A stretch of DNA of 64,000 nt from Micromonospora sp. NBC_01813 (GTDB lineage Bacteria > Actinomycetota > Actinomycetes > Mycobacteriales > Micromonosporaceae). This document shows positions 39,602 through 49,200 of this stretch, one piece after another; the stretch's first letter is position 1; every line of letters begins with the position of its first letter. Below the pieces are notes generated by a model. That model was not told the DNA's origin, ran no database searches, and was given only the letters and a program-made list of their open reading frames with translations. The position numbers and the translations under genes are program-made. Location of the stretch: positions 5,083,001 through 5,147,000 of the forward strand of contig NZ_CP109067.1 in assembly GCF_035917335.1 (NCBI RefSeq), in the 5' to 3' direction.

Positions 39602-39990
39602 TTCCGGTCTCCTCCGGGCAGGTCGACGTCGAGCTGGCGGAACAGGCCGTCCAGGTCGAAGTCCATGTGCGCCTGGAACTGCGCGTCGGGCACGAGCGGC
39701 CGGCAGATCCGCTCCACCTCGGCCAAGGCCTGGTCGGTGGCGGTCCGGATGGTCTCGGTGATGGTGGTGGACAGTTTCGACGCGTTCGGCTGCCGGTAGA
39801 TGCGCGGGTCGAGCTCCACCTTGGTCACCTGCCCGCGCGGGCCGACGGTGACGGTGACGAGCCCGTCGTCCGAGGTGACGGTGGCGGACACGGCCCGTAG
39901 TTGCTGCTGCAGCTCGCCGACCCCGGAACGCATCCGGTCGAACTGCGCCATCAACTCGTCGGCTCGGGCTCGCAGGCCCTGCATGTCCAT
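39598..39990 (-). CDS. YbaB/EbfC-family protein of the toxin operon
   Basis: 130 residues from ATG 39990 (MDMQGLRARADELMAQFDRM). It has the YbaB/EbfC pattern: a coiled N-terminal helix, then VTSDDGLVTVTVGPRGQVTKVELDP and a helical tail. Classical members bind DNA as dimers, but versions in ESX loci are common first genes of toxin operons and may act as chaperones (EspG-like role is inference). It heads the operon of YbaB, WXG-like, toxin and immunity genes. Confidence 0.88.
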   Translation of the reverse strand: MDMQGLRARADELMAQFDRMRSGVGELQQQLRAVSATVTSDDGLVTVTVGPRGQVTKVELDPRIYRQPNASKLSTTITETIRTATDQALAEVERICRPLVPDAQFQAHMDFDLDGLFRQLDVDLPGGDRK

Positions 39991-40149
39991 GGTGCCCTCC
40001 CCGTCACCGCGCCAGCCGGGCACCACGGCGCCGCCCCCGGCGAGGCATGCCCTGACGATACTGAATGTGTGCCAACCACACGAGACCTGCCGCTGGCTCG
40101 ACCGCTCGGTAGGATTCCTCTACTACTGGGGACGTCGGGAGGTCAGCGG

Positions 40150-41460
40150 ATGCGGTCTCCGGCCTGGTCCGCGCTGCTGGTGACGATCGCCGCGGCGGCC
40201 GTGCTGCCCGCCGTGGTGGCGGCGCCGGGTTGGGCCGCGCCCGGCAGCTGCCGTAGCCCGGCCGAGCCCGGTCAGGTCGTTTCGCAGCTGTCGTGGCATC
40301 AGCGGTGGCTGGCGCCGGAGCGGATCTGGCCGGTCACCGACGGATCCGGGGTACGGGTCGCGGTCATCGACTCGGGTGTCGACGACGACCATCCGCAGCT
40401 GTCGGCCCGGGTGACCGACGGTATCGACGTCCTCGGCCTCGAAGGCGATGGCAACGTGGACTGTGCCTCGCACGGAACCGCGGTGGCCAGTGTCATCGCG
40501 GCTACCGCACGGGACGGAGTCGGCTTCCGTGGCATCGCCCCAGGCGTGACGATCGTGCCGATCCGGGTCGTCGAGCAGCTCCAGGCCCAGGACGGCGGTG
40601 CCAGCTCGGCGGGCAACCGGCTCGCCGAGGCGATCGACTTCGCGGTCGCCGCCGATGCCGACGTGATCAACATGTCGGTGACCATGTACACCCCGGACGA
40701 GGCGGTGCGGGCGGCGGTCGAGCGGGCCAGGAACGCCGATGTGGTGCTGGTGGCGGCCGCGGGCAACGAACACCAGCGCGGCGAGCGTCCTGATCCCACG
40801 CCGTATCCGGCGGCCTTCGACGGGGTGATCGGCGTCGGTGCGATCGACGAGTACGGCATCCGGTTGCCGGATTCGCAGGTCGGCGAGTACGTCGACCTGG
40901 TGGCGCCGGGCGGCGGGTTGGTCGTGGCGTCCCGGGTCTCCGGGCACCAGGTGGTCAGCGGCACGAGCTACGCGACGCCGGTAGTGAGCGCGGCTGCGGC
41001 GCTGCTGCGCGCCGCTGAGCCGGAGCTGTCCGCTGCGGAGGTGGCCCGCCGGTTGATCGCCACCGCCGATCCGGCCGCCGGTGGCCGGTCGAGTGGCTAC
41101 GGCCAGGGCGTGGTGAACCCGTACCGGGCGGTGACGGAGGCATTGTCCGATGGCGAGCCGGCGGCGGCGCAGGCGTTGCCGGCGTTGGTGACCGATCCGG
41201 TGTTGGCGGCGCGGACGGCCAGGTGGCAGCGGCTCGGGCAGGTCGCGGTCGGGGCGATGGCCGCCATGGCGCTGGTCGCGGCGGCCATCGGGGCCACAAT
41301 GGTGGCCCTGCCACGTGGTCGACGCCGGGGCTGGCAGCCGACCCGCACGAGCGACGGCACCGGCACAGGCGCCGCGTCGGGTGACACGTCGGGTGACACG
41401 TCGACCGGGGCGGATCCGCAGGAGACCTACTTCGTGGTGCCTGGCCCGGCGCGGCGGTGA
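40150..41460 (+). CDS. mycP: Mycosin (type VII secretion subtilisin-like protease) 1
   Basis: 436 residues. A signal peptide (ALLVTIAAAAVLPAVVAAPGWA) precedes the subtilisin triad D74 (VAVIDSGVD), H108 (SHGTAVASVIAA) and S273 (SGTSYATPVVS); the oxyanion Asn is in VAAAGNEH. A C-terminal membrane helix (VGAMAAMALVAAAIGATMV) is followed by basic residues and a Thr/Gly tail. MycP stabilises the ESX membrane complex and can process substrates outside the membrane. It is divergent from the toxin operon. Confidence 0.95.
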   Translation: MRSPAWSALLVTIAAAAVLPAVVAAPGWAAPGSCRSPAEPGQVVSQLSWHQRWLAPERIWPVTDGSGVRVAVIDSGVDDDHPQLSARVTDGIDVLGLEGDGNVDCASHGTAVASVIAATARDGVGFRGIAPGVTIVPIRVVEQLQAQDGGASSAGNRLAEAIDFAVAADADVINMSVTMYTPDEAVRAAVERARNADVVLVAAAGNEHQRGERPDPTPYPAAFDGVIGVGAIDEYGIRLPDSQVGEYVDLVAPGGGLVVASRVSGHQVVSGTSYATPVVSAAAALLRAAEPELSAAEVARRLIATADPAAGGRSSGYGQGVVNPYRAVTEALSDGEPAAAQALPALVTDPVLAARTARWQRLGQVAVGAMAAMALVAAAIGATMVALPRGRRRGWQPTRTSDGTGTGAASGDTSGDTSTGADPQETYFVVPGPARR

Positions 41461-41503
41461 CCGCAGCCGGCGGTGGATCGGCGCAGGGACGGGCCTGCTC
41501 GGC

Positions 41504-41543
41504 GGTGACCGCGACCGATACTCGATGGCCGGTCGCGGTCACC
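41504..41543. terminator. Bidirectional terminator between mycP and the esx genes
   Basis: Perfect 14-bp inverted repeat (41504-41517 with 41530-41543, 12-base loop) in the 106-base gap between convergent genes. Confidence 0.85.
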
Positions 41544-41566
41544 TGCCGAAATCGTTCACCCCTGGA

Positions 41567-41851
41567 TCACTCGAACTTGGCGCGGTTGGCGGCCTCTCGG
41601 GCCTGCATCCGCAGGGCGGCTTCCCGCAGGGCGCCCTCGATCCGGGTGAGCAGGCCTTTGAGGTCGTCGGCGGCCGACTCCCACTCGGCCTGCCGCGCCA
41701 GGTACGCGGTCTGCGCGGAGCCTTCCCAGCTCGCGACCAGCGGCTGGATACCGGTCTTGAGGCCATCGAGCTCGCTCATCATGTTTTTGGCCGCTGAGCC
41801 ACAGTTGTCGGCGGCGCCGTTCAGCGCGGCGAAGTCGTAACGAATATCCAT
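41567..41851 (-). CDS. WXG100 family secreted protein (Esx)
   Basis: 94 residues, the usual length, helix-turn-helix hairpin with W-E-G at the turn (VASWEGSAQTAYLARQ). GGGGGAAG lies 4 bases before the ATG. It pairs with the WXG100 gene 14 bases upstream; such pairs form heterodimers exported by the ESX channel and recognised by EccC. Confidence 0.95.
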   Translation of the reverse strand: MDIRYDFAALNGAADNCGSAAKNMMSELDGLKTGIQPLVASWEGSAQTAYLARQAEWESAADDLKGLLTRIEGALREAALRMQAREAANRAKFE

Positions 41852-41865
41852 CTTGCTTCCCCCGG

Positions 41866-42198
41866 TCAGAGCTTGAGCGCCGCGGTGATCTGGCCAGCGG
41901 TGGCTCCCGCCGAATCCATCTCCGACTTGATCTCCTCGTCGCTGACTTCGTAATCCTTACCGGCCGAGCCGACCGCTTCGGCAATCGACCGCAGCGCCAG
42001 GTTCAACCGCGCCATGTCCTCGTCGAACGACTGGCGCACCTGCTGGAACGAGCCGGCACCGATGCCCTTCCACTGGTCGTAGAGGGGCGCGAGTTGATCC
42101 ATCAGCCGGTTCAGGTTTCCGGTCAGCCGATCCGCGACGCCATCGACGTCCTTCTCGGTCTGAACCATCAGTCCGGTATTGGTGTTCATCCCGGTCAT
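41866..42198 (-). CDS. WXG100 family secreted protein (Esx partner)
   Basis: 110 residues with W-K-G at the turn (LYDQWKGIGAGSFQQV). The C-terminal part has YEVSD, which fits the YxxxD/E export signal of type VII substrates. It is the probable dimer partner of the downstream Esx protein and carries the export signal for the pair. The start may be ATG 42198 or 42189. Confidence 0.95.
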   Translation of the reverse strand: MTGMNTNTGLMVQTEKDVDGVADRLTGNLNRLMDQLAPLYDQWKGIGAGSFQQVRQSFDEDMARLNLALRSIAEAVGSAGKDYEVSDEEIKSEMDSAGATAGQITAALKL

Positions 42199-42371
42199 GG
42201 TGGCTTGTCACCCCGTCCTCTGTTGCGATGCCCACATCCGTGGACGGCCGCATGGCGCGCGTAGCCGCACCATCTGTCAATGAAACGGTAGATGCTCCTG
42301 TCCAGTGGCGCCAGACCATGCCGGCAAACCGACTCACCCCGACAGGCCACGAGTTGATCCACAGTAGTTGC

Positions 42372-43787
42372 TCAGGCCGGTGACCTGGCGGCGGCCGGAT
42401 CCAGTGCCGGGCCACTCGGTAGCCGTACCACCAGGCTCGCGGGCAGCCGCACCGGCTCCACCTGCCGGTAGCCGAGCATCCCGGCGACCGCCCGGTCCGC
42501 GAGCGGATAGCGGATCCCCAGGTCGGTGACCAGGTTCAGGGTGCCGGCCGGGGCATCCGGGCTGGGCATGGACTCGACCAGCGCACCATAGCCCGGCTCG
42601 ATGACCACCTGGTCGGCCAGGGGGACCCCGTCGGCGGTGCGCGTCGGGGTGACGATCGCTTCGGTGACCGGATCCGTCCGCGCGTCCAGCAGCACCTGCG
42701 GCTCGTGACTGCCGGGCTGGTAGCCGGCACACACGCTCTGCTGGCCGTCGACGAGCCGGACGATCTCCGGCCGCTGCTCCGGGGCCTGCGCGCGGCCCTG
42801 TTGCGGCGTTTCCGCGCGGGGGGCACCGACCACGGTGGCGGCGTCGACCGGCAGCGCCTGTGGACGGTCACCGTCGTACGCGTCCCGGGTGCGCGGGTCG
42901 GCCATCAGCACCTCGGTCTGCAACGCGGTCAGCGGGACCAGCCGGTTCCGTTCCGCCAGGTAGTACTGCCTGGCGCCGGCCTGGTTCTCGACGACGTAGA
43001 TCCGGCCGGTCACCGCGTCGGGCAGCGCGCTCGACGAATCACCACGGCCGGCGACGCCGCGGGTGCCGATCGGTTCGCCGGCCGGCAACGCGTTGAGCCA
43101 GGCGCCGCCGACCAGCACGACCGGTTCGGAGCGCAGCGTCAGACCTTCCAGGACGATCTCCTCGTCGACGAGTTCGTGCCGCTGGTCACGCCAGACCAGG
43201 TGCAGCCGGTCGGTGTCGGCATCGCGGACCAGCAGGGCACCGTCGCCAGCGGCCCGGCCGCCGACCGGCGGTCGACCCACCGTCAACACCGTCGTGGTGA
43301 CCAGCGCGCCCGACTGGTCCCGGACCGCCTGAGAACACAACGTCCAGGCGCCGTCGAGGATCCGCTTCGCCTCGGGCAGGGCGTCGGGGGCGTCCGGGAT
43401 GCCGATCCGCCCGGCCCGGGCCGTGCCCATCAGCGAGTTGCGGGACACGCTGGTGATCGGCACGAAGGCTTCCATCGCGAGCAGCGCCGACGAATAGTTG
43501 ACCACCGGGTGGAGTTGGCCGTCGCGGTAGACGTACCGGGCGCCGGTCTCCTTCTCCACGATCACCGATTCGCCGTCGCGCCAACCGGTCGAACCACCGG
43601 GGACGATCAGGCCGAACACCCCGACGGCGGCGAGACAGAGCACCGCGACCATGATTCCGCCGAGACCGGCACCGCCGAGCCGCCGAAACGGGGCTACCGC
43701 CGGATCCGGGTCCCTGGCCAGCAACGCGGACGTCATCCGCTGCACGAAGAACTGGTACGACTGGACCTGGTCGCGCCGCGACGGCAT
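42372..43787 (-). CDS. eccB: EccB, type VII secretion core component
   Basis: About 471 residues. ATG 43787 (MPSRRDQVQSYQFFVQRMTS) is chosen because GGGAGG lies 9 bases upstream. The N-terminal cytoplasmic helix and a single membrane span (GGIMVAVLCLAAVGVFGLIV) are followed by the large extracytoplasmic domain with the EccB pattern (GARYVYRDGQLHPVVNYSSALL; GIPDAPDALPEAKRIL; YLAERNRLVPL). EccB links the membrane pore to the cell-envelope side. Confidence 0.97.
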   Translation of the reverse strand: MPSRRDQVQSYQFFVQRMTSALLARDPDPAVAPFRRLGGAGLGGIMVAVLCLAAVGVFGLIVPGGSTGWRDGESVIVEKETGARYVYRDGQLHPVVNYSSALLAMEAFVPITSVSRNSLMGTARAGRIGIPDAPDALPEAKRILDGAWTLCSQAVRDQSGALVTTTVLTVGRPPVGGRAAGDGALLVRDADTDRLHLVWRDQRHELVDEEIVLEGLTLRSEPVVLVGGAWLNALPAGEPIGTRGVAGRGDSSSALPDAVTGRIYVVENQAGARQYYLAERNRLVPLTALQTEVLMADPRTRDAYDGDRPQALPVDAATVVGAPRAETPQQGRAQAPEQRPEIVRLVDGQQSVCAGYQPGSHEPQVLLDARTDPVTEAIVTPTRTADGVPLADQVVIEPGYGALVESMPSPDAPAGTLNLVTDLGIRYPLADRAVAGMLGYRQVEPVRLPASLVVRLPSGPALDPAAARSPA

Positions 43788-43841
43788 GTCCGGCAACCTC
43801 CCACCTGCCCGGTGCCGCGTGACTACCCCCGCGCGGCGTGC

Positions 43842-43856
43842 TGCCTACCATAGGCA
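43842..43856. promoter_or_regulatory. Short dyad in the eccB/immunity divergent region
   Basis: TGCCTA-CCA-TAGGCA, a perfect 6-bp dyad containing TACCAT, a possible -10 element for the plus-strand gene. A similar CTACCTACCAT lies at 46131-46141 before eccC, so the two plus-strand transcripts may share a promoter type. Confidence 0.35.
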
Positions 43857-43910
43857 ACGGCCGCGACAACGTACCGTGTGGTCTTGCTCCGACACCTGGA
43901 AGGATCGTCG

Positions 43911-44672
43911 ATGATCGGCCGCGAGGAGGCCCGTACGCTGGCTCAGGGTTGGGCTGCCGCCCACGGCGGCGGCCCGGACCCGCAGGTCGGCCTGCACGAG
44001 TTCGATCAGGGGTACGTCGCGTGGCTGGTCCCGGCCGACGCGGGCGCGGATTCCGCCGCTGGCGCCGAACACCCAGCCGGACCGCCGGGCAGCAGCGGAT
44101 CGCCACGCATCGTGATCGACGGGGAGACCGGCGAGGTCAGCGAATGGCCGCCGCTGCCGGTCACGGTCGTCGCCCAGCGGTACGCGACCGAACGGGCCGC
44201 CGACCGCCGATTCCCGCCGGACGTACGGCATGTCCTGGAGGCCGCTGGTTGGTTCCCCGGCCGGGACGTCACCGCGATGGTCGACAACTGGTCGACGCGC
44301 TGGGCCGACGAACTCTCCGGTCTGGTCATGTCGGCGGCCGCGCGGACCGCCCTGGTCGAGTTCGGTGGTCTGACGTTTCCGCAGTTCGGCGCGGATGGTA
44401 CCGCCGACGCCGGCTTCCCCACCTTCGTCCACCCGGTACGCAGCGGTCTGGTCACCGAAGAGGCCCGGGTGTTCATCGACGAGTACGACCACCAGGTCTT
44501 CCCGTTCGGCGGCAACTCCGACGGCCCGTCCGAGCTGGTGGTCGACGCCGAGGGCCGGTTCGTCATGCTGCACTGGGCGGGCTACCGCTTCGTCGACGCC
44601 GGCGTCGATGAAGCGCTGATCCGACTGATCCGGGGCGGGCCGTTCCCGCCGCTGCGCCCCGGCAACTGGTGA
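43911..44672 (+). CDS. Double immunity protein: Imm35/YrhB domain fused to SUKH-3 domain
   Basis: 253 residues from ATG 43911 (GGAAGG 6 bases upstream). Residues 1-100 (GREEARTLAQGWAAA, VGLHEFDQGYVAWLVP, IVIDGETGEVSEWPPLPV, AQRYATER) align with the Imm35 genes of the toxin locus. Residues 100-253 are SUKH-3: HVLEAAGWFPGRDVTAMVD, ALVEFGGLTFPQFGADG and FVMLHWAGYRFVDAGVDEAL. It lies between eccB and eccD on the opposite strand. It may neutralise two toxin types at once, perhaps the linked deaminase and papain modules of the giant toxin. Confidence 0.85.
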   Translation: MIGREEARTLAQGWAAAHGGGPDPQVGLHEFDQGYVAWLVPADAGADSAAGAEHPAGPPGSSGSPRIVIDGETGEVSEWPPLPVTVVAQRYATERAADRRFPPDVRHVLEAAGWFPGRDVTAMVDNWSTRWADELSGLVMSAAARTALVEFGGLTFPQFGADGTADAGFPTFVHPVRSGLVTEEARVFIDEYDHQVFPFGGNSDGPSELVVDAEGRFVMLHWAGYRFVDAGVDEALIRLIRGGPFPPLRPGNW

Positions 44673-44699
44673 CCATTCCCGGCGGCCGCCCAGGGAGCC

Positions 44700-46085
44700 T
44701 CAGCCGTTCATGGCCCGCATGAAGCCGTACAGCCCCAACACGGCGCAGGCCACCGGCACCACCGCCAACTGCAGCACGACGTCCAGTCCGTCGCCGAGTC
44801 GGGCCAGCCGAGGCGATGGCGGGCGTCGGCTGTAGACCATTCCGGCCGCGACGACCACCGCCGCCACCAGCAGCAGCACCGGCAGCAACGCCAGCCGGGT
44901 GCCGACGGCCAGATCCCCGGCACCGACCAACGTCAACAGGGCCACCCCGACCAGCCCGGCGACCAGCAGCGGCAGCCGGTGCCGGACCGTCGGCACCAGC
45001 CGGGCCCGGAGCAGGAAACCGCCGGTGACCACGGCGACCAGCAGCAACGCGCCGACCGACCCCGCGAAGGTGAGCACCGTCGCCCCGGCCGCCGTCGTCA
45101 CCGCAGTGCCGAACATCAGTCCGGTCAGTACCTCGTCGGCCCGCGCCGTCGCCTGGTAGATCACCGTCCGGTCCGGCTGCGGTTCGTCGCGGACCAGATC
45201 CTCAGGCGTACGCGGCAGCGCCGGCATCGGTAGCTTGCCGGCCCGGACCGCGAGCAGCGGCAACGCCGGCAGCAACAGGGTCACGACGCTCACCACCACG
45301 GCGGCGGCCTGCGGCGCGTCCAGTGCTCCGAGTGCGAGTAGCGCCCCGACCGCACCGCTGACCCCGACGACGATCGCCGCGACGAAGATCCGGCTGGCGT
45401 CGCCGACGCCCAGCATGCCGAGCATGCCGGCGAGGGCCAGCGCCGCGCAGCCGACCAGCACATGCGGCGCACCCAAGGTGGTGATCCGCTCCCCGTCGGC
45501 CAGCAGCAGTGCGCCACCGGCGAACGCGTACGGCAGGGCCACGGCCGCCAGCACCGCGCCGGCCAACGAATCCGCCATCGCCCGCGACAGCACCACGCCC
45601 ACCGTGACCAGTACGGCGGCCGTCGCCAGCAGCGCGACGCCGACGAGCAGTCCGGTGCCGGTCGCGGACACCACCGCCACCAGGGCGAGCAGCAGCAGGG
45701 CGGCGGCCACCAGCAGGCCGGTGGACCGGGTGGCGGCGGCGGTCCACGGCAGACCCCGCCGCCGGGCCCCGGCCGCCACCGCCTCCATCAGATCGTCGTA
45801 GGCGAGCTCCGGCCATTCGGTACGGCGCGGCAACAGGTGCAGCGTCTCGCCGTCGCGGACCTGCTGCGCGGCCAGCGTACGGCTCAGATCAAGGGTCGAT
45901 CCGTCGGTACGGCGCAGTGACCAGCCGCCGCCGGCCGACCCGTCGGACGGATTCTCGTCGGCGTGCCGCAGCACCGCAGGGAGCAGGCCGACGATCGGGA
46001 GGTGCTCCGGCAGGGCCAGGTCGATCCGCCGCGACGGTGCCACGACAGCGATCCGGGCAAGTCCGGTGCCGGCCTGGGTGACCAC
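44700..46085 (-). CDS. eccD: EccD, type VII secretion membrane channel component
   Basis: 461 residues from GTG 46085 (GAGGAG 6 bases upstream). An N-terminal ubiquitin-like domain (RIAVVAPSRRIDLALPEHLPI ... LHLLP, about residues 8-95) is followed by eleven hydrophobic membrane segments. EccD dimers form the pore-lining part of the ESX complex with EccB, EccC and EccE. It is divergent from eccC. Confidence 0.96.
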   Translation of the reverse strand: MVTQAGTGLARIAVVAPSRRIDLALPEHLPIVGLLPAVLRHADENPSDGSAGGGWSLRRTDGSTLDLSRTLAAQQVRDGETLHLLPRRTEWPELAYDDLMEAVAAGARRRGLPWTAAATRSTGLLVAAALLLLALVAVVSATGTGLLVGVALLATAAVLVTVGVVLSRAMADSLAGAVLAAVALPYAFAGGALLLADGERITTLGAPHVLVGCAALALAGMLGMLGVGDASRIFVAAIVVGVSGAVGALLALGALDAPQAAAVVVSVVTLLLPALPLLAVRAGKLPMPALPRTPEDLVRDEPQPDRTVIYQATARADEVLTGLMFGTAVTTAAGATVLTFAGSVGALLLVAVVTGGFLLRARLVPTVRHRLPLLVAGLVGVALLTLVGAGDLAVGTRLALLPVLLLVAAVVVAAGMVYSRRPPSPRLARLGDGLDVVLQLAVVPVACAVLGLYGFMRAMNG

Positions 46086-46210
46086 TGCTGACTCCTCACG
46101 AAAGCCGCGGGCTGTCCTGACTCGAGAAGGCTACCTACCATGTGCCCGTGCCATCGGCGCCGGTCGCATCGTAGAAGTCCGGGCGTCACGACGACGGGGA
46201 GGACATTTCC

Positions 46211-49200
46211 GTGGGAACGGTGGTGATACGGCGACCGGTGCGCCAGCCCGAGCCCGAGTACCCGTCCGGTGAGGTCCTGCTGGACGCGCCGCCCGAGGTA
46301 CCGGCGCCGACCGGCCGGTCCTGGGGGCAGCTGATGATGCTGCTGCCGATGCTGGCCGGTTCGGTCGCGATGGCGCTGATGTTCGCCGGTCGGGGCGGTT
46401 CGACGCTCAGCTACGTCGCCGGCGGGCTGTTCGGGCTCTCCGCGTTGGGCATGCTCGCCGCGCAACTGGGCAACCAGGCCGGCGGGCCGAGCAAACAGGA
46501 GATGGCGCAGCGCCGACGGGAGTACCTGGCGCACCTGGCCCGGCAGCGCCGCCGGGTCCTCAAGACGGTCCGCCAGCAGCAGCAGGCCGCGTTCTACCGG
46601 CATCCGGATCCGCCGGCGCTGTGGTCGCTGCCGGTCGGGCCTCGCCTGTGGGAGCGCCGCCGGGGTGACCCCGACTTCGCCACCGTACGGGTGGGTCTGG
46701 GCCCGCAGGAGTTGGCGACGCCGCTGGTCCCGCCGCCACCGACGTCGCTGGAGAAGCTGGAGCCGATGTGCGCGCTGGCGCTGCGCCGGTTCCTGACCAC
46801 CTACGCCAGCGTGCCGGACATGCCCGTCGACATGGCGCTGCGCGGCTTCGCCCGGGTGCACCTGCGGGGCGACGTCGACCGGGCCCGCGCCCTGGTACGG
46901 GCGGTGATCGCGCAGGCCACCGCCTTCCACGCCCCGGACGACCTGCTGCTGGCCGTGTGTGTCGCTCCGGCCCGCCGCGAACAGTGGGAGTGGACCAAGT
47001 GGTTGCCGCACGCCCTGCACCCGACCAGGACCGACGCGGCGGGTGCGGTACGGCTGGTCTCCCCCACGATCACCGGGCTCGAGGCGATGCTCGACGACGT
47101 ACTCGCCAACCGACCCCGGTTCAACCTCTCCGGCAGTGTCTCGGCCGCGTCCGGGCCGCATCTGCTGGTGGTCATCGACGGCGGCGACCCGGCCGGGTCC
47201 GACCATCTGATGACCGACGGTGGGGTGGAGGGAGTCACCATCGTCGACCTGTCCGAGCCCCCGCCACGGGTGCTGGACCGGGCCCGACTGGTGCTCGACG
47301 TCGCCGCCGACGGTGCGATGACCAGCGTCACCCTCGACGGCCCGGCCGACATCGGCGTGGCGGACAGCTGCTCGATCGCCGAGGCCGAGGCGCTGGCGAT
47401 GCAGTTGGCGCCGCTGCGGCTGTCCGTGGCGTCGCGTGGCGAGCAGCCGCTCAACGTCGAGCAGGACCTGGCCGACCTGCTCGACCTCGGTGACCCGGCC
47501 GAGTTCGACATCGAACGCGGCTGGGTGCCCCGGCCGAACCGGGACCGGCTGCGGGTGCCGCTCGGGCTGACTCCGGACGGTACGCCGGTCGAGCTCGACC
47601 TGAAGGAGTCCGCGCAGGACGGGATGGGTCCGCACGGCCTGCTGATCGGCGCCACCGGGTCCGGCAAATCCGAACTGCTGCGTACGTTGGTGCTGGCCCT
47701 GGCCGCCACGCACTCGTCGGAGACGTTGAACTTCGTCCTGATCGACTTCAAGGGTGGTGCGACGTTCACCCGGCTGGACAAGTTGCCACACACCAGCGCG
47801 GTGATCACCAACCTCTCCGACGAGCTGCCGCTGGTCGACCGGATGACCGACGCGATCAACGGCGAGCTGGTACGCCGCCAGGAACTGCTGCGGTCAGCCG
47901 GCAACTACGCGTCGCAGCGCGACTACGAGAAGGCGCGGGCCGCCGGGGCGGCACTCGACCCGATGCCCGCGCTGTTGATCATCTGTGACGAGTTCTCCGA
48001 ACTGCTCACCGCCAAACCCGACTTCATCGACATGTTCGTCCAGATCGGACGAGTCGGCCGATCGTTGAGCGTGCACCTGCTGCTCGCCTCGCAACGACTC
48101 GAGGAGGGCCGGCTACGCGGCCTCGACACCCACCTGTCGTACCGGATCGGCCTGCGGACCTTCTCCGCGATGGAAAGCCGGGTGGTGCTCGGCGCCACCG
48201 ACGCGTACGAACTGCCCCGCTCCCCCGGCCACGGCTACCTGCGCTTCGGCACCGAGCCGCTGGTGCGGTTCCGGGCCGCGTACGTCTCCGGCACCTACCG
48301 CAGCAAGACCGCCGAGGCGGTCGCCGCCGGCGACGGCGACGACCGGGTCCAGGAATACACCACCCAGTACGTGGCCCCCCGCCTGCCGACCGGCCCCCGG
48401 CAACCCGCACCGGAGCCGACCGACGCGGTCGGCGAAAGCCTGCTCGACATCCTGGTCGGCCGGCTCGCCGGCCGGGGCAAGCCGGCCCACCAGGTATGGC
48501 TGCCGCCGCTGGGCGACCCGATGACCCTCGACCAGATGCTGTCCCCACTGACCGCCGACCCGGAACGCGGCATCACCGCCGCGAACCCCGCACTGCAGGG
48601 CGAACTACGGGCCGCCGTCGGTGTCATCGACAAACCGTTCGAGCAGCGGCGCGACGTGCTCTGGCTGGAACTGGCCGGATCCGCCGGGCACACCGTGATC
48701 ATCGGCGGGCCACAGAGCGGCAAGAGCACCCTGCTGCGTACGGTCGTCTCCGCGCTGGCACTCACCCACACGCCGCGCGAAGTGCAGATCTACTGCCTCG
48801 ACCTGGGCAGCGGCGCCCTTGCCTCACTACGCGACCTGCCACACGTCGGCGGCGTCGCCACCCGGCTCGACGCCGGCCAGGTCCGCCGGACCATCGCCGA
48901 ACTGCGGCTGCTGATGGTGCAGCGGGAACACCGCTTCGCCGAACGCGGCATCGACTCGATGGCCACCTACCGGCGGGAACGCCGCCACGGCGGGCACACC
49001 GACGACCCGTTCGGCGACGTGTTCCTGGTCATCGACGGCTGGGCCGCCGTACGGGGCGAATTCGAGGACCTGGAGCCGGCGATCAACGACATCGCCAACC
49101 GTGGGCTGTCCTTCGGCATCCACCTGGTGATCACCGCCGGCCGCTGGATGGACCTGCGCCCAGCCGTACGCGATGTCTTCGGCACCCGGCTGGAGCTGCG

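Noticed and set aside
36558..39799. Plus-strand open frames opposite the toxin N terminus
   Set aside because: Ser/Pro/Ala/Gly-rich reverse reading of the linker; the minus frame has clear deaminase and WXG-like content.
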